Source: Metellina segmentata
Lineage: Eukaryota; Arthropoda; Arachnida; Araneae; Tetragnathidae
DNA: 64,000 nucleotides
Assembly: GCA_947359465.1 (NCBI GenBank)
Contig: OX375873.1
Location: 90,913,978 to 90,977,977 of the forward strand
Reading direction: 5' to 3'
The notes under the pieces were generated by a model that made no database searches, was not told the DNA's origin, and worked only from the letters and a program-made list of their open reading frames with translations. Positions 46,891-59,893 of the stretch are shown here, piece by piece. Every line of letters starts with the position of its first letter. Position 1 is the stretch's first letter. The translations under genes and the position numbers were made by a program.

Positions 46891-46949
46891 TATTAATTCA
46901 ATTTTGATCAACCTGCCGAAATTATGTTGCCATTCAAAATAAACAATGG

Positions 46950-49220
46950 GGTGGGCTCTTGCTGCTCACTTCATTTCCTGGGTCCCGCTCTCTTCTTTGA
47001 CGCTGCTCGTTGTCCCTCCCGACCCACTCGGTTCTGAGTTTCCTCTGATGAGCGGAAGAGGGGGGGGGGAAATGGCGAGGCTTTATTTCATTTGATTCTG
47101 AGCCTGACTTTGAGGTGAGCGTTCGAGTGCTCTGAGGAGGTTGATTTGTTTTGTACTTGTGTGATGAGCTGGTAGGTAAAAACAGTTTCGAGTTGAGTAG
47201 GCTTATGAGGCTTTGGGTAACCACACACATGAGAGTTGAGTTAGATCTTGGTTCCTTATTTAGGCTGGTTTTGAAAATAGTATAAATATTTAACCCCCTG
47301 AAGATCATGCACGCATTATTCCATCGTGTAATCTGCAGTTTTCCCTACATGACTTCTAGCCAATTTTCGACTTCTTGACAGACAGAATGCTTTTGGGGAT
47401 CTTTTTCTGACCCGACTTTGAGGTGCGCGTACGAGTGCTTTTATGTTGTTGCTTTGTTTTGTATCGTAAGTTGGTAGGTAAAACCCCTTTCGAGTTTAAT
47501 ATGCTGACGAGGTTTTTGGTAATCGTGGTAGCAGAGTTAGGAGACTCCTTGCTTCGAATTTATACTCGTTTCCGATTAGATTATAAATATTTAACTCCCT
47601 GAGGATCATACACGCATTATTTCATCGTGTAATCTGCAGTTTTCCTTGCATGACTTCTAACCAATTTTCGACTTCTTGACAAACGGAATCCTTTAGAGGA
47701 TTTTTTTCTGACCCGGCTTTGAAGTGCGCTTTTGAGTACTTTGAGTAGGTTGCTTTGTTTTTTTTTATCGTGAGTTGGTAGTAAAATCCCTTTCGAGTTG
47801 AATATGCTGACGAGGTTTTTGATAATCGTGGTAGCAGAGTTAGGAGACTCCTTGCTTCGAATTTATACTCATTTCTGATTAGATTATAAATATTTAACTC
47901 CCTGAGGATTATGCACCCATTATTCCATCGTGCAATCTACAGTTATCCCTGCATGAGTTCTAACCAATTTTCGACTTCTTGACAAACGGAATCCTTTTGA
48001 GGATTTTTTTCTGACCCGGCTTTGAAGTGCGCTTTTGAGTACTTTGAGTAGGTTGCTTTTTTTTGTATCGTGAGTTGGTAGTAAAATCCCTTTCGAGTTG
48101 AATATGCTGACGAGGTTTTTGGTAATCGTGGTAGTAGAGTTAGGAGGCTCCTTGCTTCGAATTTATACTCGTTTCTGAAAAGATTATAAATATTTAACTC
48201 CCTGAGGACTATGCACCCATTATTCCATCGTGCAATCTGCAGTTATCCCTGCATGACTTCTAACCAATTTTCGACTTCTTGACAGACAGAATGCTTTTGG
48301 GGATCTTTTTCTGACCCGACATTGAGGTGCGCGTACGATTGCTCTAATGATGTTGCTTTGTTTTGTATCGTAAGTTGGTAGGTAAAACCCCTTTCGAGTT
48401 AAATATGCTGACTAGGTTTTTGGTAATCGTGGTAGCAGAGTTAGGAGACTTCTTGCTTCGAATTTATACTCATTTCTGATTAGATTATAAATATTTAACT
48501 CCCTGAGGATTATGCACCCATTATTCCATCGTGCAATCTGCAGTGATCCCTGCATGAGTTCTAACCAATTTTCGACTTCTTGACAAACGGAATCCTTTGG
48601 GGGATTTTTTTTCTCACCCTGCTTTGAGGTGCGCGTTCGAGTTCTTTGAGAAGATTTCTTTGTTTTGTATGGTGAGTTGGTAGGTAAAAACCCTTCCGAG
48701 TTGAGTACGCTGACGAGGTTTTGAGTAATCATGATAGTAGAGTTAGGGAGTCCTCGTTTGTCATTTATTCTTGTTTCTGAATAGATTTTATAACTATTAA
48801 ATCCCCTTTAAGATCATGCACGCATTATTCGAACTTAGAATTTTCAGTTTCCTCACTTGCGTAACTTCTAACCAATTTTACACTACTTGACAAACGGAAT
48901 GCTCATTAGGATATTATCTGAGCATCGCTTTGAGGTGCGCGTTCGAGTGCTTTGAGGAGATTGATTTGTTTTGTATGGCGAGTTGGTAGGCAAAAGCCAT
49001 TTCGAGTCGAGTATGCTTACGAGCTTTACGGTAATCGTGATAGTATAGTTCGGAAAGTCATAGATAATCATTTACGCTTATTTCTGAATAAATAATGAAT
49101 ATTTATTCCCCTGAGGATAATCATTATTCCACTTTGCAATCCCCAGTTTTCTCTGCACAACATCTAACCAATTTCATACTACTTGAGCAATAGAATCCCT
49201 TTTAGAATTCTTTCAATCGA
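46950..49220. repeat. Satellite array, period about 300 bp, seven or more units
   Basis: The marker CTTCTARCCAATTTTCGACT occurs near 47352, 47652, 47954, 48256 and 48558, and in diverged form near 48865 and 49158. Units also share TATAAATATTTAACTCCCTG, CGTGAGTTGGTAG and TTTGAGGTGCGCG. The central units are most alike and the ends decay. Minus-strand open frames repeat with the array but contain stops and shifts. Confidence 0.85.
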
Positions 49221-49302
49221 TAGATGCTGTTGTTTAGTCATCCTATATGGTGTGGAGTAAAAGCAATAGTTCATTGCTTGGAAATTTTGGGTTGTTCATA
49301 GG

Positions 49303-49524
49303 GTTAATCCTTCACCAGATTTCAACGAGATATCTCGTCCATCACAAGCTGACCAATTTTACTAACCGCGAAGTATCTTGTCATCCAGATATTGCCTATT
49401 TTTTGGTGATGAAGAGATGTTCTGTTTTATCTTCTAATGATGAGATATCTTCATCGCCATCGAGATATGGTCAGTTTCGTTAATGATTATGTAACTCGTC
49501 GAGACAACCACCATGAAGGTTAAG
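49303..49524. repeat. TTAA-flanked palindrome/minisatellite element, copy C
   Basis: Starts GGTTAATCCTTCACCAG and ends GACAACCACCATGAAGGTTA. It includes CAACGAGATATCTCGTCC and ATCGAGATATGGTCAG. Confidence 0.68.
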
Positions 49525-51608
49525 CTTTATTTTTCTCAACGATGCCGCAAAAAGGCTGTATTTCTTTTGTATCACAGAAACTGTTTCTGCGCGACTGTTT
49601 CATCTAAAACGACCATGTCCAAGCTACCAAACCTCACTAGAAGGCCATTTTAATACTCTGCGAGTCATGAATCTTCCGACTATCTCCTTTACCTCACAAA
49701 ATAGCGACCAACAACAACATGTATTGGTGAAAATAACCCCCAAAATATTCTATTTGTCAACCAGGTTAAATCTGTTAGCCATATAGGGAAAACAGTAGGT
49801 TGTCGAACGGGTATATCCTCACAGAGGGTTAACTTATAACAAAGTTGTTACTCAAAACTTGATACGCGTCTCTTGAAAAGCATAGTTACCAAGATATGTC
49901 TATTGCAGCAAATGAGTGATGCATGTCTGAGTTGTTCTGGATACATTCCAAAAATTCATTAAAAAAATTACGTGAGGTAGAAACGCTTTCCGATTTTTAA
50001 AACTCAACTTTAAAATATTTTTCGTTTTAAAAATAATCTAACTATGGCGTAACCACTAATTTAATCACGATGGTTGCAAAATAGCAACTCCAAAAGAGAC
50101 ATTAGGAATTTCAAATTGTAATTGAATTATGTTGTTTTTAGTCACAATCTGTCTTAACGTCTCTCATATATTATATCTCTAGTCTACTTCAGACACCAGT
50201 AAATGAAAAAGTTTGTTCATCAGAAGTGGGGGCTTGTGAAACTAGCTTTGCTTGCAATTAATACAGATTTCAGTGTGAATCGTACATGTAAAACCACTGA
50301 ATAAAGTGGAAAAAAGGTGCACAATTTAGGATTTTGATAAAAACTATTCTTAAAAAAATATTCATTTAATTTAACAAAATCTAAAAGAAGAGGATCCTGT
50401 GGAATATTTTCCCCCAAACCCTTTCGAAAATATGAAAAAAAAAATTATAACCTTTATAGAGTTGTATGCATTTAAAATAAAGTGTAACACATTGACTATC
50501 CCAAAAATAAATACTAAAGTTATTTTAATACATATAAAACGAAGTATAAAATCTTAAACAAATAGTAAAATCGTTGATACATATTAAAATTGCTTGTTTC
50601 CAGGTGTCACGATACATAATAATTTCATTTGAAGTTTAAGAAAGTCTTAATGTGTATCTTTCAAACTTTTGCATTATTTTATACAAGAATAATGTTTAAA
50701 CAAGTTCGAAAAAAATGTAATATAAAAAATTTTAGTTTAAAATACATGATATTATAATCAGTTCTATATACAGAATATAATAGCCAGATATTAAAATTAC
50801 CTGTTTTCAAGTTTCACGATTCTTAAGAATTTCAGTTGAAGTTCAAGAAAGTCTCACTGCGTATATTTCAAACATTTGCACCTTTTAATCTTTTTTCCTC
50901 TGATCTCTTCGTAATTTCCTCTCGCATAACAGCCAGAACATCAGATCTCATAAATTCTACATTCACAAAGCTATCCATTTAAGTTCGTTTTACTCCACTT
51001 TTATACTGTAACTTTCCGATGAGAAAAGTTCCTCCTGTTTACAGCAAGCCCATTTCCTCTCTCACTTTTGATTTTTCATCTTTGCACTGGCATTGAAACG
51101 AAATAAAAATGCTTTAAAGACAAAAAGGTGAGAGAGAGAGTGTTACTTTAAAACACATCCTCACACTCCAAAGGGTTCCCGTGCAGTTATGATCCCGGCG
51201 CACGCTTAAAACAAAATTATTTTCGAAATTCTCTTAGTGAGCACTTTAAAATGCATCCAAGCTGGTTCGTACTTTTGTAATGCATATCGGTACTTTGCCT
51301 AAAAGGCATAAGGAAATATAAACTTTCCTTTTCTATAAACTTCCGAAAATATACAGATAGCTCAATATAATCCAAAGACGTGTCATAGACTTATCTGGAT
51401 CTGAAAAGAGTTTAGATCAAACTGGTGTAAGTTCATGTTTCATAAATTATTAGCTATAAAGACTGCTGAGATAAAGGCTCTAAAAATGACCTATTATTAT
51501 TCAAGTACTTATTTTGTTCAGCGAAGTAATCGTAAGTAATGAGAGCGCATTGAAACAAACCTTTGATAGGCTTCACTGTTCCCAAATACTTACAACTTAA
51601 AATACTCA

Positions 51609-51609
<1 letters not shown>
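49525..51609. other. Intergenic spacer, no gene recognised
   Basis: Near 50590-50900 two blocks with TTTCCAGGTGTCACGAT / TTTTCAAGTTTCACGAT followed by TTTCATTTGAAGTT suggest a diverged duplication with a period of about 200. 50900-51260 is less AT-rich and non-repetitive but has no coding signal. Confidence 0.4.

Positions 51610-51669
<60 letters not shown>
51610..51669. repeat. (AT)n microsatellite
   Basis: A pure AT dinucleotide run of about 60 bases; it gives a spurious YIYIYI frame. Confidence 0.97.
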
Positions 51670-51671
<2 letters not shown>

Positions 51672-51729
51672 CAGTCACAGTAATAATCCCACGAAAACTC
51701 AGTAATACAGAACTCAATATAAGTCAATT

Positions 51730-51756
51730 AAACTTACAGCTCGAAGCTGTAAGTTT
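51730..51756. repeat. Perfect 12-bp hairpin
   Basis: AAACTTACAGCT and its complement AGCTGTAAGTTT flank CGA, 60 bases beyond the AT microsatellite. Confidence 0.85.
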
Positions 51757-53042
51757 GAGTAAGTATCTCAATTAATTATTCTAAATGAAACATTATTGAC
51801 GTTGCCAAATATAGAAAATTACATTTAATTAATAATTTAACTATACAATCGTGTGCATTTTTCACAATGTTCCTGTATATAAACATAGCTTGAGTATCGT
51901 ACTATATTTTTATCATGAAAATTATGTCTTGCATTATTCGTTGCCTAACAACTTGATCTTGAAATATTTATTTACTGTGTGAGATAAATTTCTCGTAAGT
52001 GTATTTAAATATTTTATTTTATTTTAACCATGAGAGAGCATAAAAAATGATTCATGTTGTCGCAAGTCTTGCCTTTTGAGGTATTGCTTTTTATTCCAAT
52101 ATATTCACAAAATTATGTGTTGTTTTTTCATGTGATTAATTTACAAATAGTGAGTGAGTGTTTGTATAACATAGACGATATATTATATGCGTATTAAGTA
52201 TTAACTTTTGCAGCATTTTTTGATGGACCCCTAAAGCCTTATTAGCCAGAGAAAATATTTTATCCTAAAAGTTTATTTTAAATAGTTGGAAAATAACACT
52301 AAACACAAAAAACTTCTGAGCAGCGATTTGTCAAAAGTTAAGTTCTTTAGATATAAACCTTATTCATCTCATTATAAATTCCAATGCTATAAATACACTA
52401 AAGGAAACAACTTTCAGCCCAAAGCAGACTTACAAATGGAGTGGAATTAATTTTTAATAATCTCGAGAGATCAATACGGTAAAAAGAAATTATTTATTAG
52501 TTTTCAAACTTTCTTCGAACATGTTATATAATGGTGGTAAACGTTACTCCATATCTAAAGGATGAAACCATTATCACGGATAACTACATTCTTAAAAATA
52601 ACCGAGACTAGTTCTTCATTAATAAATTAATTAAGTTACAGATATTTCTTTAAATGTATGCAGATGTACTTAAATTATTTAGAGTTGCCCAATAGTTACC
52701 CTTTACTTATAAGTGAAGACATGAAAGTGTTGCCCATTTTTGCTCTTAAATAATCGTGTTTTGATTCTGTGTTGTGGGGAAAAGTAATTTCACTCGTTAC
52801 GCTGCGGGTTAAGTACAATATAATGGGTATATTGTATAATGTGAAAAACTAATACGCTATTATAGTGGGAAATATATACCTTTTGAAGAAATCAATAGCA
52901 TGATTCATTAAAATATTGATTGAAATAATTTTATATGAATCATGTAATGACGTCAAGTAAAGTTAGAGTAAATTGTACCATTTTGATCCCATACAAGCAT
53001 CGATTATGCAATTTCGACTTCTTTATTATTTTAATATTTGTA
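51757..53042. other. Intergenic spacer, no recognised feature
   Basis: AT-rich DNA; nothing supported. Confidence 0.45.
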
Positions 53043-54224
53043 TTAACCCTCTTGGGGGTCGTCTTAATGATCTCAGATCTTGATGGACGAGATACCTGGT
53101 CATAAGAAAACTGACCAGATCATGAAGAACGAGATATCTCGTCATTAAAACACAACTAACCAAATAAATATGGGCTATTTATCTCTCATCATTAGAATAA
53201 ACCTGATCAGATCTTGATAGACGAGATACCTCGTCATAAGAGGAAAATTGACCAGATCATGAAGGACGAGATAACTCGTCATTTAAACACAACTAACCAA
53301 AACATTATGGATGATTTATCCCATCATTAAAAGAAACCTGACCAGATCTTGAAGAACGAAATACCTCGTCATAAGAAGAAAACTGACCAGATCATGAAGT
53401 ACGAGATATCTCGACATTAAAAAAATTAACCAGATCCTGATGGACAACATATCTTGTCATTAGAAGGAAACTGACAAGATCATGAAGTACGAGATATCTC
53501 GTCATTAAAACACAATTAACCAAAACATTATGGACGATTTATCTCATCATTAGAAGAAACCTGGCCAGATTTTGAAGGACAAAATACCTCGTCATAAGAA
53601 GAAAACTGACCAGATCATGAAGTACGAGATATCTCGACATTAAAAAAAATTAACCAGATCCTGATGGACAACATATCTTGTCATTAGAAGGAAACTGACA
53701 AGATCATGAAGGACGAGATATCTCGTCATTTAATCACAACTAACCTAAACATTATGGATGATTTATCTCATCATTAGATGAAACCTGACCAGATCTTGAA
53801 GAACGAAATACCTCGTCCTAAGAAGAAAATTGACCAGATCATGAAGTACGAGATATCTCGACATTAAAAAAAATTAACCAGATCCTGATTGACAACATGG
53901 CTTGTCATTAGAAGGAAACTGACAAGATCATGAAGGACGAGATATCTCGTCATTAAAACACAATTAACCAAAACATTATGGACGGTTTATCTCATCATTA
54001 GAAGAAACCTGACCAGATTTTGATGGACGAAATACCTCGTCATAAGAAGAAAACTGACCAGATCATGTTGTACGAGATAACTCGTCATCAGAAGAAAAAT
54101 GATCAGATCTTCATCTCATCATAAAAAAATTGCTCTTTCTTGATGAAGAGATTTCTCGTCATTAACAAAATTAATCAGATCTTGATGAACGAAGTATCTC
54201 GTCAAAATCAACTGGAGAATTAAA
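53043..54224. repeat. Expanded palindrome minisatellite array, copy D of the TTAA family
   Basis: Starts TTAACCCTCTTGGGGGTC and ends in CAACTGGAGAATTAA. About twenty units of the type CTGACCAGATCTTGATGG + ACGAGATATCTCGTCATTA alternate, and larger groups of about 230 bases repeat (for example near 53390, 53620 and 53850), showing two levels of expansion. GACGAGATATCTCGTC is a perfect 16-base palindrome. Confidence 0.88.
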
Positions 54225-57200
54225 TAGAAAAGGACGAGAGAATTGTTTACTGAAGAAGCCGTAAGCATTTTTGTCTATTGACTTGAACCCCTTCACCTCG
54301 AACTTCAAGCAGCCTCCCGTAGATCATTTCAGCAACAAGCGAAGAGCGAAATTTCGAGTAAATAGAAAACGGCGAACAAACAGAACAAAAAACGACGCCG
54401 ATGTAATAGCCGGTAAATGAGAACATGTTAGACATTTCACAACACGCAGTAGATAAAAAGCAACGTCAAGAAAACGTACGCGCAGATAAAAAATAGAAAT
54501 AAAAGCTGGGGAGCATCGCTTGTCTCTTGACTAAAATGGGTTTTACTTTCGCTAGAGAGGATATGGGGGCTGTAAACGCTCCATTAGAATCCCGAAAAGG
54601 CATTTTTTTTAAAAGAGAGAGGAACGCGTAAAAATAGAGTGTGCTAAGTGTTCATTCGTATTTCACACTCTCCAAAGAACATTTGAAAGCGGGTTATGCA
54701 TGAAGGTTCCAAAAATAGAGAAGCGATGAGTCTAATTTTTTGACTTGGTTTAAACTGGTCTATTTGTTGACCCTTGACAAATATGTTTACACATACATTG
54801 GAAGTGGGTCACCCAATCGTATTAGGGTAAGGATAATATTTTCAGCACGGCTATTCCAACCTTCTGGTTCCATTTTAGTTATAGCGTAGGAAACAAAATA
54901 ACCAGTGCAAATGCCGAAAGATTTGGGCTTGTGAAAGTCTATAGATGTTTGAGTGTGTGGGTTCTATAGCACAAGGGCCGTATATGAACTAGCTGCACCA
55001 AATACAAGATGGATACTGCCATGTAATGAATATAAACACACAATGAAAGTTTTAACTGAATGAGAGATAAATACATTCAATGTAACACATTACAGAAATT
55101 GAATCTGAGCCTTTAACCCATAGCCAAAGCTTATAGAAATATGTCAAAGGTGACTTCGGTTGGCTGGTTTCGGGCTTTATATGGTGCAAATGCCTAATTT
55201 GTCCACGCTAGGCCAAACACAAAGTAGACAATATGAGGTAATAGAAACAAATACACAAGAAAAATTTTCTGTCACAGAAGGAGAAATACACCCATAGAGG
55301 AATTGAACCTGACTGGAACAAAACCTTTGCCATATACTTACAACCTACTTGCAATTACACCACCAATTGCTTTTCCCACCTAGGATAACTTTAAACAGTG
55401 TGGGTAAGAAATTGGGACTATAAATGATTTAATTTAGACAGTATTTTAAAATAGAGGGAGCCCTTAGTAGTACGTACGTATAAATAAATAATTTAGTGTA
55501 ACAAAATACGTGAATTATTTGTAGTAAAATCTAAATATTTTAAATAATAAAATTAAAAACTTTTAAGTTTCATTTAAAGTCTTTGTATCTATTATATTTC
55601 GTAACTAGATTGATTCACTAGTAAATACTAGTAAAAGTTACGCATGTAAGTTTAGCCTAGTACATAAATAATTTTAAAACAGTAGAGTTTGTGAAATATT
55701 CATGACAAATAGCGTTAAATACTTAAATCTTGTTTCAGAACAGAAACAATTTTAAAACAATCGAGTTTGTGACATATTCATGACAAATAACATTAAATAT
55801 TTAAATCTTGTTTCTAAAATTTTGCTTTTAATTTCTGTCATGTTTCAAACTTTGATATTCTCGGCTTACAAGTGAAACACACTGTCAAAATTTTCGAGGT
55901 GAGATTTTTAGCTCTTCTACTTCATTTTAAAGATCGACACATTTAGATCTAGTCCACTTTTCTTTGCAAGAAGGTTACATGTTTTGAGAAACACTTACTG
56001 AATATACCATAATGTCTAGAAACCCTCTATAGTTTTCAAATATGATTTGACTTAGTGTGTTAGTATACGTATACACGTATTCCAACGATATGATATGCAG
56101 ATATGCTAATATATGACAGAGTTATGACAATATACACTACAAATTAATAATATTCATGTCTTTCACGTATTATAGTTATAAATTAACTTGATGAACAATA
56201 AATGAATCTAGTCACTATTATTTTAATTTAGTGCAACGTAAAATGTTGAGAACCCGAATAATTAAATAACATTTTTTGGCTTAGTTAACGAGTGAGTAAA
56301 GTAGAAACAATTTTGAGAGAATGAAAAGTCAGGAGAAAGTTTACAGCTATCCGAACTCTGATACTTGATCTTACCAATATATTTTCTGTAACAATACCCC
56401 GTTGTATTGCTCCACCTCAGTGTGACGTAACTAAAACATATCAAACCCTAAATACTTATATGTAGCAAATAATAGTTTATAAATGTCAAAAAACTCGATG
56501 TCAACATATACTAAACATTCAAAGAAAGAAACAGTACGACAGATTAAGATGCTCGATCTTAACCATTCTTTATGTTCCCCAAATCGAAAACAGTTTTTTC
56601 GTTCAATTTCACTTTATTGCTGGATAATCATTGATGATAGTGTAAACACATAATATATAGAGACAAGAGTAGTCCCCTGTTATAGCTCATAAAACTAAGC
56701 TAAACACGAAAAGTGACACAAAATTAAGGATATAATGGTCAATTATCAATTAATGTGCGTTGGTTAACTTTGGGATTTATGGCGTAAGAGGGGGGGAGGG
56801 TATATATGACCAAACTGTGGCATAGAATACGTTAAGCAAATGTACATGCACACAAAAAGCATGCGCACTAATATTACCAACATTATTATACAATATTAGC
56901 GATAATTATTATAGGGTTTTTGGTATAGGATGATGCATAGAAAACCTTTTCAAACTATGTTTCATTTATTCCTGTTTATTAGAAAGTTATTATAAGAGAC
57001 AATTTAAGCACTATTTGAAATACAAATTTTAGTGACCGTTGAAAATTTGGATTATTCAAGCAAAAATAAAAGAAAAGTCATGAAACAAATCACATTGCTT
57101 TTACAAGCATATACCTATCGAATTATATACTGAAACACTATTAAAACTGAATTTCTTCAAATAAAACTATTATTATACTGTACTTGTTTGCTCTTCAAGA

Positions 57201-58784
57201 CAATGTAAATAATAATTATATCTCTAAATTCCTTTGTATTCTGTTAGCCAAAAAGAAAACATTACAATGTAGAAATTGACGAAATCAATTATACTAATAT
57301 GTAAATAAAAAAAAAACAGAAACACAAATAAAAATCCATACTTTTTAATTTTGTTTTCGAGCTATTTCGATGACGAAACAAAACAATTTAAGTTGTTTAT
57401 GCCAGATTCACGCCTAGAAAGAGAACGTCTTTGCAGTATTTCAATAACTTTTAGTGACGTTTTTCCTCTCTCTCACACACAAGACGATAGACATTTAAAC
57501 TCTGTAAAACTGTTTTTACGACAAGACTTCAACTCGGCAATGAAACCCGATTCCGGAATGCCAAGCTAGTTTCTCAGCAGTTGAATTATCAATGCTAGGG
57601 ATATTATTTTGATGAGTATACTTTTTGTTTTCGGCAAGTAAGTGTCAATCGAGAGAATATAAATGTTTAACAAAAACTATGCTTATTTAGAAACCCTACT
57701 TAGGGCATTTTAATGCATTTGTCGTGATATTTCACGGAAAATGGTGTATTTTCAGGTTTTTGCTGATTTTGTCTTGTATTACATAATTTGTTATTTTCCA
57801 GGTATGCGGACAAAATTTGGTGAATTTCCTAAAACACTATTTTTCATTCGTCAGAATTTTTTTTTGCTTTGAAATTTCAGAAGATTGAACACAGTGAAGC
57901 AGTTCATTTAGTAGAAATAGAGATTTTCAATGTTTAAACTGTTGGCAAACCAGATAAAAGCGTTGTCTTTAAAAAAATCTGTACATGGTTTTCATCCTGT
58001 TTTAAAACAGTGGAGTGATAATATACAACTACTGCAAACAAAAAATATTTTTGCTTGCAAAATTCCCTTAGGGACTATCAGAAAATGTAAGTCACGTTTG
58101 TAGTTTTTGCTCTTTTCATTTATAGGACCTGGTTTTCATTAGCAAATACGTTTTTAGTTAAGATTAAAACCCTACAAACTGTATCATTAAGGATATATTT
58201 CGTCAGGTAGTTTATATTTATACATGTTTCTTTTTTGTTCCCTTTTTTACAAAATTCGATTTAAAAAAAAACACAATTTTATACTTTTTGTTCTTTTTGG
58301 ATTTATTTTGCAGCTTTTCGAGACACGCTTTAGCTCACAAAAATTTTAGCCCTATTCATTACATAAAAGTGTTATAGTTGCTAATACGCTTTTCCAATGG
58401 GCAGAGAATAAGTAAATATGCCCCACGTGGTAAGTAAAGTCTGAAGATATGACTGTAATTTTTATTTGAGATTTCTATTAAGGACACGTAATATCTGAAA
58501 AGAGAAATATACTTTACAGGAATTTCAAGGTATATAATTCCTTTGGAATGGTATATTTTTACTATTTACAGAACTGTTAAATTTACTGAGCCATTTGAAG
58601 GACAAGAAAAGAGCGATATCTTAAGTGGGGGTGAATAGCAGGGAATGAGGAAAATTTGCTTATTAGAAATGAAAATACGGATATTAAACAAGCCAAGTGT
58701 CTCCAGATTTGTGAGTAGTGTATTATTGCTTTCTCCCAATAGGACGCGAAATGACGAAATAAACACATCGTTTGGTTAAAAAAA
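54225..58784. other. Intergenic region, no gene recognised
   Basis: Largely AT-rich. Segments 54240-54720 and 57350-57590 are less AT-rich and non-repetitive, but open frames there lack domains and no conserved splice structure is visible. A near-duplicate block (AATTTTAAAACARTMGAGTT, TTGTGAYATATTCATGACAA) lies at about 55670-55730 and 55750-55810. Confidence 0.4.
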
Positions 58785-58957
58785 TCCTGGAAACGATCTT
58801 ATTGGCTCAGAAGGTCAAAACAATTAAAAGTTAAGCAGTAAAGACTGCAAGTTGTATTGTGGAATTATACGTGTTAACCCCTCTAAATTCCAATATACAA
58901 CTTGCAGGATTTCCTGGAACTAGTTTTGACCTTTTTGACCACTAGAATGTTTCCAAA
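58785..58957. mobile_element. Foldback (hairpin) MITE candidate
   Basis: The inner arms TGCAAGTTGTAT-TGTGGAATT and AATTCCAATATACAACTTGC face each other (about 58848-58868 and 58887-58907). Outer arms with GGAAAC...AGGTCAAAAC are also inverted (about 58790-58825 and 58920-58955). The whole 170 bases could fold into one long hairpin. Confidence 0.55.
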
Positions 58958-59239
58958 TAATTCTATTCTAGTATGTAAATGAGCAATATAATCCTTCAGA
59001 GGGATTCTGATCAACAAAATGGGCTAATATAATGATTCCAAAGGATTCTATCATAATAAAGTGAGCAATAGAATGTTTATATTGATTTGGAATTTTTATT
59101 GTGATAAATTGGAATTATAGAATATCTCAAATGATTCATTATTTAATTTTATCGTCTGCTTAGTTTTATGGACTCTTTAATTTTTATCGTTTGATTTTCT
59201 TCGCACTCAAATTGTTCAATAATAACGTTCCACGTCATT

Positions 59240-59893
59240 TTGTTCTTCATTGCAAGACGAATTTTTCACGCATTCAGAGAATTGCGCTGTTTGATGCTTA
59301 GTTTGAATGCAAATCATATGAAAGATGTAAAGAATTTTGGCGATATAAATATCCAAATGATGCAATACCGAGTAAAGATACGCTTTTTCAACTTATTCAA
59401 CAATTTGTCACAAGAAGTGAATGAACGAGACTTTTGGTTCCAACAAGATGTTGCAACCTGCCATACAAATTATGAAACCATGGGCATTCTTCAAGATTTT
59501 TTTGGCGATCGATTCATCTCAAGAAACATTTGACCACCTCGTTTCCCTGATCTCGCATCCCTGATTTTTTTCTATGGTGATATTTAAAGAACAAAGTTTA
59601 TGAAGATAATCACCAAACAATAGGTGACCCGAAAATTGCCATTACTCAAAGGATACAAGAAGTCACTCCCAGCATCTTGAAACGCGTTTCTAAAAATATG
59701 CGCAAAACACTTCAGCTTTGCCTCCACGAAAGGGGCGGAAAATGTGAACATTTTTTATAAATTAAGTTCACATTTTTTTCCTGCGATAGGTTAAAAGTGC
59801 TTTCATCGACATAAAAATAATTGTTTTAAATTTTGTTGTTTTTGTATAATAAATTCGCGAATCGTCAGTACGGGAACTTTTTGGACACCCTGT
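59240..59893 (+). pseudogene. mariner/IS630-type transposase relic with 3' TIR
   Basis: The frame at 59240-59533 has FWFQQDVATCHTNYETMGIL, the second catalytic Asp region of a DDE transposase usually written FQQDGATCHT, then FGDRFISRN. Beyond a stop, shifted frames show a PPR-x-PDL-like segment and a C-terminus ending about GAENVNIFYKL. The element ends GGGAACTTTTTGGACACCCT, then GTA, the inverse of a TACAGGGTGTCCAAAAAGT terminus. The N-terminal half and left TIR are missing. Confidence 0.75.

Noticed and set aside
46668..46907. A 79-codon frame MTTTPQQTMGGGWGG...
   Set aside because: It lies in a GC-rich repeat with a G run and a tRNA-like B box; no homology.
51454..51717. Open frame with a YIYIYI stretch
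   Set aside because: It is the (AT)n microsatellite.
53043..54224. Possible CRISPR-like array of spaced repeats
   Set aside because: Units are tandem and degenerate without unique spacers of constant length, in a eukaryotic context.
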